Assembly (NCBI GenBank): GCA_019347995.1
Contig: JAHWKH010000164.1
Location: forward strand, 1-6,104
Source: Gemmatimonadota bacterium
GTDB taxonomy: Bacteria; Gemmatimonadota; Gemmatimonadetes; Longimicrobiales; UBA6960
Direction: 5' to 3'
Length of the DNA: 6,104 nucleotides
Made by a program: the position numbers and the translations under genes. The notes beneath the pieces are model-generated. The model made no database searches. It was not told where the DNA came from and saw only the letters and a list, made by a program, of their open reading frames with translations. Of this stretch, positions 1 through 6,104 are shown piece after piece (positions within the stretch are counted from its first letter, which is position 1; each line of letters opens with the position of its first letter).

Positions 1-13
1 GCTCTTCCGATCT
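1..13. other. Residual Illumina adapter sequence (not genomic)
   Basis: The first 13 bases, gctcttccgatct, are identical to the 3' end common to both Illumina TruSeq/PE adapters. They sit exactly at the sequence edge, and clean PBP2 coding sequence begins immediately after them (g14, then Asn codon aac at 15). A chance match of this length at the very end is improbable. The sequence is therefore an untrimmed read end carried into a contig. It should be removed and not translated. Confidence 0.93.
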
Positions 14-14
14 G

Positions 15-272
15 AACCCGCAGTCCCTGCAGGGCATCGGCGAGGACCACGCCTGGTTCGCGGCCATCGCGGGCCCCAAGGGCGGCGAGCCCGAGATCGT
101 GGTGGTGGTCCTCGTGGAGTTCGGCCGGAGCGGCTCGGGCACCGCGGCGCCCATCGCCGCCAAGACGGCCGACTTCTACCTCCGGAAGAAGTACGGCATC
201 CCCATCGACACCGTGCAGACGCTCCGGGAGCACATGATGCTCCGAGGCTGGCCCCAGTGGGCGAACCCCTGA
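15..272 (+). CDS. mrdA: Penicillin-binding protein 2 (peptidoglycan transpeptidase), C-terminal fragment
   Basis: The last 85 residues of a class B PBP are open from the left edge to the TGA at 270-272. The fragment starts NPQSLQ, followed by GEDHAWFAAIAG. In this family that segment lies immediately after the catalytic KTGT box, which is therefore lost a few residues beyond the edge. Next come a hydrophobic strand EIVVVVLVEFG, the segment SGSGTAAPIAAKTADFYL typical of the end of PBP2 transpeptidase domains, and a basic/aromatic tail ending GWPQWANP. PBP2 is a periplasmic, membrane-anchored D,D-transpeptidase that cross-links lateral-wall peptidoglycan with RodA. The rodA gene begins 19 bases downstream, which supports PBP2 over the divisome paralogue FtsI. 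The 5' truncation comes from the contig edge, not from a mutation. Confidence 0.88.
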   Translation, partial: NPQSLQGIGEDHAWFAAIAGPKGGEPEIVVVVLVEFGRSGSGTAAPIAAKTADFYLRKKYGIPIDTVQTLREHMMLRGWPQWANP

Positions 273-291
273 CCGTGTCGGGGGCCTGAGC

Positions 292-1527
292 GTGGGCCGG
301 ATCCTCCGCAGGTGGGCGGTGGACCCCCGCCTGGTGGCGGCGCTCCTGCTCCTGAGTGTCTTCGGCATCGGCATGATCTACTCGGCCGGAGTGGTGAACA
401 CCCCCAACCCCACCGTCACCGAAGCGTGGATGCGCCAGCTCGTCTGGTTCGGAATCGCCCTGGTGGCCTTCACCTTGACCGCGCGGGTTCCGCTGCGCTG
501 GTGGGAATGGGCGGCCACCCCGGGGTACGTGCTGGCGCTCGCCCTCCTGGCGGCGACGCTGGTGATCGGGACCGGCGCCGGCACGGCGGCCAGCACCAAG
601 AGCTGGATCGCCATCGGGCCGGTGCGCTTCCAGCCGGTGGAGCTGGCCAAGATCGCCACCATCCTGGCCCTGGGGCGGATGCTCGCCAACCGGGACGAGC
701 CGCCCACCGGGCTGCGCGACATGCTCGCGCCGGGGGCCATGACGGCCGTTCCGCTGGGGCTGGTACTGCTCCAGCCGGACCTGGGGTCGGCCCTGGCGTT
801 CGTGGGCATCCTGTTCGCCATGCTGTACTGGGCGGGAACGCCGGTGCTCATGCTCCTGCTCACGGCGAGCCCCGTGGCGGGGCTCATCCTGTCGTTCGAC
901 ACGCGGATCTGGTCGGGCTACATCGTCATCCTCTTCCTGGTCCTGTACCTCTACCGCTACCGCGTCTTCCTGTACGAATCGGCGGCGGTCATCGGGGTGA
1001 ACGTGGCGGCGGGGGCCATCGCCACGCCCCTGTGGAACTCCCTGGAGCAGTACCAGAAGAACCGGCTGCTCGTGTTCCTCGACCCCCAGGTGGACCCGCG
1101 GGGCGCCGGCTATCACCTCATCCAGTCGAGGGTGGCCATCGGCAGCGGCGGGATCACGGGCAAGGGCTTCACGATGGGTACCCAGAAGAAGTTCGACTTC
1201 CTGCCCGAGCAGCACACCGACTTCATCTTCTCGGTCATCGGGGAGGAGCTGGGGTTCGTGGGGGTGGCGCTGTCCCTGCTCATGTTCGGCTACGTGCTGT
1301 ACCGCCTCATCCGCATGGCCGAGGACGCCCCCGATCCCTTTGCCGGCCTGGTGCTGTTCGGTATCTTCGGCGCCTGGCTCGTCCACATCTTCATCAACAT
1401 CGGGATGACCGTCGGGATCGTTCCCGTCACGGGAATCCCGCTGCCGTTCGTCAGCTACGGCGGCACGTTCCTCCTCATGTCCTGGGTCGCGGTCGCCATC
1501 GCCGTGCGCCTGGCCCACGAGGAATGA
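292..1527 (+). CDS. rodA: RodA, SEDS-family peptidoglycan glycosyltransferase of the elongasome
   Basis: A 411-residue polytopic membrane protein with about ten hydrophobic segments spread from residue 12 to 408. SEDS signatures appear in order: [18 protein letters not shown] (103-120), QPDLGSA (161-167), the [12 protein letters not shown] loop (254-265) continuing to DPRGAGYH (268-275), [11 protein letters not shown] (283-293), [19 protein letters not shown] (303-321) and PLPFVSYGG (384-392). W105 and D268 (the DPxGAGYH Asp) probably match residues shown to be essential in other RodA proteins; D268 would be the catalytic acid. RodA polymerises lipid II into glycan strands in the inner membrane, paired with PBP2, whose gene ends 19 bases upstream. 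FtsW is less likely because of this pairing and the [14 protein letters not shown] version of the motifs. The start is GTG at 292, preceded only by a weak G-rich stretch, so translation may depend on coupling to the upstream gene. Confidence 0.95.
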   Translation: MGRILRRWAVDPRLVAALLLLSVFGIGMIYSAGVVNTPNPTVTEAWMRQLVWFGIALVAFTLTARVPLRWWEWAATPGYVLALALLAATLVIGTGAGTAASTKSWIAIGPVRFQPVELAKIATILALGRMLANRDEPPTGLRDMLAPGAMTAVPLGLVLLQPDLGSALAFVGILFAMLYWAGTPVLMLLLTASPVAGLILSFDTRIWSGYIVILFLVLYLYRYRVFLYESAAVIGVNVAAGAIATPLWNSLEQYQKNRLLVFLDPQVDPRGAGYHLIQSRVAIGSGGITGKGFTMGTQKKFDFLPEQHTDFIFSVIGEELGFVGVALSLLMFGYVLYRLIRMAEDAPDPFAGLVLFGIFGAWLVHIFINIGMTVGIVPVTGIPLPFVSYGGTFLLMSWVAVAIAVRLAHEE

Positions 1528-1539
1528 CGACAGGCTTCC

Positions 1540-1546
1540 AGGGAGG
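1540..1546 (+). promoter_or_regulatory. Shine-Dalgarno sequence of accD
   Basis: The purine run agggagg lies in the 22-base gap between the rodA stop (TGA 1525-1527) and the accD ATG at 1550. It leaves only three bases to the start codon, which is shorter than usual. It is the clearest ribosome binding site in the window; most other genes here start with overlaps or no obvious site. Confidence 0.6.
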
Positions 1547-1549
1547 CCC

Positions 1550-2419
1550 ATGGCCTGGTTCAGGAAGGAGAAGCAGCCCCTCAAGGCGTCGGAGAAGCGC
1601 GACGTACCCGGCGACGTCTTCGAGAAGTGCGAGGGATGCGGCGAGATCCTCTACGGCGAGAAGCTGCGGGAGCATCTGAACGTATGCCCCGACTGCGGAT
1701 TCCATTTCCGCATGCGGGCCGACCGCTACGTGGAGATCCTCCTGGACGAGGCGTCGTTCGAGGAGATGGACGCCGAGCTGGCGAGCGCGGACCCGCTGGG
1801 GTTCACCGACCTGAAGCCGTACGCCGAGCGCATCGCCGCCGCCGAGAAGAAGGTGGGACGCAAGGACGCGGTCATCACGGGCTCGGGCACGCTGGAGGGG
1901 ATGGAGGTGTGCCTGGCGGTGATGGACTTTCGCTTCATCGGCGGATCCATGGGCTCGGTGGTGGGTGAGAAGATCGCCCGCTGCGCCCGGGCCGCCCTGG
2001 AGCGCAAGGTCCCGCTCGTCATCGTGAGCGCCTCGGGCGGAGCCCGCATGATGGAGGGCATCTACTCGCTCATGCAGATGGCCAAGACCTCGGCCGTGCT
2101 CGCCCGTCTCCACGAGGCCGGCATCCCCTTCGTGTCCATCCTCACGGACCCCACCACGGGAGGCGTCACCGCGTCCTACGCCATGCTCGGCGACGTGCAC
2201 CTGGCGGAGCCGGGGGCCCTGATCGGGTTCGCGGGCCCCCGGGTCATCGAGGAGACCATCAAGCAGGAGCTGCCCGAGGGCTTCCAGCGCTCCGAGTTCC
2301 TCCTCGAGCACGGGATGGTGGACCGGGTCGTGGACCGGCGCGAGCTCAGGGGGACGCTGGCGCTCCTCCTGCGCCACATGCAGAACGAATGGCCGGAGGT
2401 GGCGGCATCGGAGCAGTGA
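1550..2419 (+). CDS. accD: Acetyl-CoA carboxylase carboxyltransferase subunit beta
   Basis: A 289-residue protein close to the usual AccD length (about 280-305). An N-terminal four-cysteine zinc ribbon is visible as C27-x2-C30-x15-C46-x2-C49, which separates AccD from other biotin-dependent carboxyltransferases. The crotonase-fold domain follows, with [12 protein letters not shown] (131-142), the oxyanion segment [11 protein letters not shown] (160-170), [15 protein letters not shown] (201-215) and [11 protein letters not shown] (226-236). With AccA it forms the cytoplasmic alpha2beta2 carboxyltransferase that moves the carboxyl group from biotinyl-BCCP to acetyl-CoA, giving malonyl-CoA, the committed step of fatty acid synthesis. 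accA, accB and accC are not in the window. The stop overlaps the likely folC start by four bases. An accD-folC pair is also found in Escherichia coli, so the neighbourhood is conventional. Confidence 0.97.
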   Translation: MAWFRKEKQPLKASEKRDVPGDVFEKCEGCGEILYGEKLREHLNVCPDCGFHFRMRADRYVEILLDEASFEEMDAELASADPLGFTDLKPYAERIAAAEKKVGRKDAVITGSGTLEGMEVCLAVMDFRFIGGSMGSVVGEKIARCARAALERKVPLVIVSASGGARMMEGIYSLMQMAKTSAVLARLHEAGIPFVSILTDPTTGGVTASYAMLGDVHLAEPGALIGFAGPRVIEETIKQELPEGFQRSEFLLEHGMVDRVVDRRELRGTLALLLRHMQNEWPEVAASEQ

Positions 2420-3798
2420 GCGGGGAGGGAGGTCCCTCCCTTCCTCTCGCCGCCGCGCCGGGCGCCGCCACCCTGGCGAGCCCGGACCGGCTCGACCGTC
2501 CCTTCACCGACCCGCTGGTCCAGCGGCTCTTTCCGCCGCTGCCCACCGGCGTCCACTGGGGGCTGGAGCGCACGTTCGGCGCCCTGGCCGATCTGGGGGA
2601 TCCCCACCTGGCGGTCCCGGTCCTCCACGTGGGCGGCACGAACGGAAAGGGCTCGGTGGCCTCGATCCTGTCCGCGGTCCTGGGGGAGGGAGGGCTGCGC
2701 GTGGGGCTCTACACCTCGCCCCATCTGGTGAGCTTCCGGGAGCGCTACCAGGTGAGCGGTCGGCCCATGTCCGACGAGGCCCTGAGCGCCCGGGCCTCCG
2801 AGATCCGCGACGCCCTGGAGCGCCACGGGCTCACCTTCTTCGAGGCCGCCACCGTGCTGGGGTTCCATGCCTTCGCCCGGGCGGGCCTCGACGTCCTGGT
2901 GGCGGAGGTGGGGCTGGGCGGCCGCCTGGACGCCACGAACGTCGTCCGTCCGCTGGCGGCGGCGATCACGAACGTGGCGATGGACCACGCCGATTTCCTC
3001 GGCGACACCCTGGAGGCCATCGCTCGGGAGAAGGCGGGCATCGCCAAGCCGGGGGTGCCCCTCGTCACCGCCGAGACGGACCCGGCCCTCCTGACGGTGC
3101 TGGAGCGCGCGTCCGCCGCCCGCGGGGCGCCTTTCACTGCGGTGCACCCGGAGCGGCACCTGCACGACGTGGAGGTCGCCCGCGACCACACCGGATTCAC
3201 GCTGGACACCCGCGCCTGGGGCCGGCTGCGTCTCACGACGCCGCTGGTGGGGCGCCACCAGGCGGTCAACGCCGCCCTGGCCGTGGAGGTCCTGGAGCAC
3301 CTCCCTCCGGCGCTGCGTCCCGACGCCGACGCCCTGCGGCGGGGCATGGCGTCGGTGCGCTGGCCGGGTCGCGACCAGATCGAGGTGGTGGAGGGCACGA
3401 CCTGGCTCCTGGACGTGGCCCACAACACGGCGGGCATCGGCTCGCTGGTGGACGTCCTCGATCGCGTGGCGCTGCCGAGGCCCCGCACGGCCCTGGTGGG
3501 CGTGCTCGGCGACAAGGACTGGCGCTCCATGCTGCCCCCCCTCCTGCGCCGCATGGACCGCGCCGTCCTGACCCAACCCCCCACGGCGCCGCCCGAGCGG
3601 CGCTGGGACCCGTCCGAGGCGGCGGCGGCGGTCGCCGGGATGGAGGGCGTCCCGCCCCTGGTCCTCGAGCTCGACTTCGAGCGGGCCTTCAGCGCCGCCG
3701 CCGAGCCTGCAGGTGGCACCGTGGTCGTCACGGGATCGGTCCACACGGTGGGTGGCGCGCTGCGGCTGCTGGGCAAGGAGCCGTTCCCGCAGGGCTGA
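2416..3798 (+). CDS. folC: Bifunctional dihydrofolate synthase / folylpolyglutamate synthase
   Basis: A Mur-ligase-family enzyme of 460 residues from GTG 2416. It adds glutamate to dihydropteroate and then further glutamates to reduced folates, using ATP, in the cytoplasm. Visible motifs (GTG numbering): ATP-binding loop GGTNGKGS (73-80), TSPHL (100-104), [10 protein letters not shown] (166-175), MDHADFLG (189-196), EKAGIAKPG (205-213), [11 protein letters not shown] (279-289), DVAHN (333-337), GVLGDKD (362-368) and [12 protein letters not shown] (439-450). The DVAHN Asp and the [17 protein letters not shown] stretch are characteristic of FolC rather than Mur enzymes. Start choice: GTG 2416 gives a GTGA overlap with the accD stop and has GGAG directly upstream plus GGAGGT at 2395-2400. 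The alternative ATG at 2389 adds nine residues, lies inside accD and lacks a ribosome site. No other start codon occurs in frame before the ATP-binding region. Confidence 0.95.
   Translation: MSGEGGPSLPLAAAPGAATLASPDRLDRPFTDPLVQRLFPPLPTGVHWGLERTFGALADLGDPHLAVPVLHVGGTNGKGSVASILSAVLGEGGLRVGLYTSPHLVSFRERYQVSGRPMSDEALSARASEIRDALERHGLTFFEAATVLGFHAFARAGLDVLVAEVGLGGRLDATNVVRPLAAAITNVAMDHADFLGDTLEAIAREKAGIAKPGVPLVTAETDPALLTVLERASAARGAPFTAVHPERHLHDVEVARDHTGFTLDTRAWGRLRLTTPLVGRHQAVNAALAVEVLEHLPPALRPDADALRRGMASVRWPGRDQIEVVEGTTWLLDVAHNTAGIGSLVDVLDRVALPRPRTALVGVLGDKDWRSMLPPLLRRMDRAVLTQPPTAPPERRWDPSEAAAAVAGMEGVPPLVLELDFERAFSAAAEPAGGTVVVTGSVHTVGGALRLLGKEPFPQG
2423..2440 (+). other. GC-rich hairpin at the accD-folC junction
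   Basis: GGGAGGG (2423-2429) can pair with CCCTCCC (2434-2440) around a four-base loop, followed by ttcctctc. It begins four bases after the accD stop and falls within codons 3-9 of folC. No run of T follows, so an intrinsic terminator is unlikely. In mRNA it could limit independent initiation at folC and make folC translation depend on ribosomes finishing accD. The stem is directly visible; the regulatory role is inferred. Confidence 0.35.
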
Positions 3799-3808
3799 TG
3801 CGCGGCGG

Positions 3809-3836
3809 TTGTCCTCGCCCGGGTACCCGCTATCTT
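3809..3836 (+). promoter_or_regulatory. Candidate sigma-70-type promoter for hisS
   Basis: In the 46-base gap between folC and hisS, TTGTCC (3809-3814) and TATCTT (3831-3836) each match four of six positions of the -35 and -10 consensus and are separated by 16 bases. This is the least GC-rich stretch nearby. The spacer contains a perfect ten-base palindrome, cgggtacccg (3820-3829). Transcription would start about 6-8 bases after the -10 box, which is essentially at the hisS ATG (3845), and no Shine-Dalgarno sequence is visible. A leaderless hisS transcript is therefore predicted. This rests on motif reading only. Confidence 0.5.
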
Positions 3837-3844
3837 CGCGGCCT

Positions 3845-5136
3845 ATGGCCGAACCGACCTTCCAGCGCCTGCCCGGCTTCCGGGACTTTCCTCCCGAGGA
3901 CCTGGCGAGGCGCTCGCACATCGTCGATGCATGGCGCCGCGTCTCCCGGCGCTACGGTTTCCTGGAATACGACGGCCCGCCGCTGGAGCCGCTGGACCTG
4001 TACGTGGAGAAGAGCGGGGAGGAGATCGTCGACCAGCTCTACGCCTTCACGGACAAGGGCGGGCGGGAGGTCGCGCTGCGTCCCGAGATGACGCCTTCGC
4101 TGGCGCGCATCCTGGCCGAGCGCAGCCGCGCGCTCCCCAAGCCCATCCGCTGGTTCAGCGTTCCCCAGCTCTTTCGCTACGAGCGCCAGCAGCGCGGCCG
4201 CCTGCGGGAGCACTTCCAGTGGAACGTCGACGTGGTGGGCGAGGACGACGTGGCCGCCGACGCCGAGGTGGCGGCGGTCGCCATCGACGGCCTGCGCGAG
4301 CTCGGGCTGTCGGCCGAGGACTTCCACTGCCGCGTGTCCGACCGCAGGCTGCTGCGGGCGCTCCTCCTCGATGGGATCGGCGTGGACGAGGCGCGCCTTC
4401 CCGCCGCCTTCGCCCTCATCGACAAGGTGGAGCGGATGCCCCGCGAGGTGGCCGAGCGGAAGCTCGGCGACGACGTGGGCCTGGACGGCGACGCGTCGAG
4501 GCGCCTGCTCGACCTCCTGAGCTCGCCCGGACTGGACGCGGTCGAGCGCGAGCTGGGCGGGCACGAGGCCGTCGCCGGCGCGCTGGCGCCCCTGAAGGCG
4601 TGGGTCGGCGCCCTCCACGGCCTGGGCCTGGGCGACTTCGTCCAGGTGGATCTCACCATCGTGCGGGGCCTGGCCTACTACACGGGCATCGTCTTCGAGC
4701 TGTTCGACCGGAAGGGCGAGCTGCGGGCGATCTGCGGCGGCGGGCGCTACGACCGCCTCTTGGAGCGCGTGGGCGGGGAGTCTCTTCCCGCCGTGGGCTT
4801 CGGGATGGGTGACGTGGTGCTGGGGGAGCTGCTGGCGGATCGCGGCCTCCTTCCCGAGGAGGGGCGCAGCGTGGACTACTTCGTCGTCGTCGTCTCCGAG
4901 GACCTGCGTGAGCGCGCCCTCGGCGTCGCCCGCGCCCTCCGGGACCAGGGACGCTCCGTCACCTACGCGCTGCGGGGCCAGTCGGTGAGAAAGCAGTTCT
5001 CCCAGGCCGGGACCGAAGGGGCCCGCCAGGTGGTCGTTTTGGGTCCGGACGAGGTGGAGCGCGGCGTCGCCGTGGTTCGCGACATGGCGAGCGGCGATCA
5101 GCGCGAGGTCGCCCTGGTGTCGTTCCGGGCCGAGCC

Positions 5137-5140
<4 letters not shown>
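3845..5140 (+). CDS. hisS: Histidyl-tRNA synthetase (class II), plant-organelle-like variant
   Basis: A 431-residue class IIa synthetase charging tRNA-His with histidine in the cytoplasm. Residues 1-20 hold the typical LPGFRDFPPEDL start. ALRPEMTPSLARI (77-89) and motif 2, FRYERQQRGRLREHFQWNVD (110-129), follow. The HisRS-specific segment RGLAYYTGIVFE (274-285) keeps the catalytic-type Arg274. ICGGGRYDRL (296-305) precedes motif 3, AVGFGMGDVVL (316-326). Residues about 343-428 form the anticodon-binding domain, including RGQSVRKQFSQAG (377-389), so this is not the HisZ paralogue, which lacks that domain. Motif 3 has DVV where many bacterial HisRS have LER, losing the usual arginine; from memory, plant organellar and some bacterial HisRS share this form. 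The frame stays open upstream into folC, but homology starts at ATG 3845, which is chosen. The 3' end overlaps the next gene by four bases. Confidence 0.95.
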
Positions 5141-6103
<963 letters not shown>

Positions 6104-6104
6104 C

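Noticed and set aside
312..1679. A 455-residue + strand frame overlapping rodA
   Set aside because: Gly/Ala/Arg/His-rich out-of-frame reading of rodA with no membrane helices or motifs.
1475..2377. A 300-residue - strand frame over accD
   Set aside because: Antisense shadow of accD. The opposite strand encodes a complete zinc-ribbon carboxyltransferase.
2423..2445. Intrinsic terminator after accD
   Set aside because: The stem is followed by ttcctctc and not a T run, and it lies within folC coding sequence, so termination here would cut folC.
3713..3844. Extended hisS start inside folC, adding 44 residues
   Set aside because: The added segment is an out-of-frame reading of folC rich in Arg/Ser/Trp. 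HisRS homology begins at ATG 3845, just after a promoter-like element.
2176..3921. A 581-residue open frame on the - strand
   Set aside because: It runs antisense to folC and the end of accD. Its translation is Arg/Gly/His-rich low-complexity sequence without motifs, which is expected in very GC-rich DNA. FolC is unmistakable on the other strand.

Overview
The window is a very GC-rich piece of bacterial chromosome. It carries densely packed housekeeping genes, all on the + strand until close to the right edge. The gene set and order (PBP2, rodA, accD, folC, then hisS), together with a plant-organelle-like HisRS and an archaeal-type ProRS, would fit a Gemmatimonadota-like or related high-GC lineage. 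That assignment is an inference from memory and is not proven here.

Positions 1-13 are not genomic: they match the 3' end shared by Illumina TruSeq adapters. Genomic sequence begins inside the end of a penicillin-binding protein 2 gene (15-272), followed by rodA (292-1527). These two encode the transpeptidase and the SEDS glycosyltransferase of the elongation (Rod) complex. Next come accD (1550-2419, first step of fatty acid synthesis) and folC (2416-3798, folate synthesis and polyglutamylation), which overlap by four bases (GTGA). PBP2 to folC reads as one tightly spaced operon supplying cell-envelope and one-carbon metabolism.

A 46-base gap after folC holds a plausible promoter whose -10 box lies just before the ATG of hisS (3845-5140), suggesting a leaderless or nearly leaderless transcript. 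hisS overlaps a small two-helix membrane protein of unknown function (5137-5409). The start of proS follows (5454).

The right end is abnormal. ProRS homology stops abruptly near base 5774, just before motif 2. It is replaced by a 24-bp tandem repeat and then by a stretch that looks like coding sequence for a membrane protein on the opposite strand, running off the window. Two gene 5' halves therefore face each other and both lack their 3' parts. With the untrimmed adapter at the other end, this most likely marks an inverted chimera or misassembly, for example of the kind produced by multiple displacement amplification. A real rearrangement is possible. I do not see a new defence, mobile or biosynthetic system in this window.
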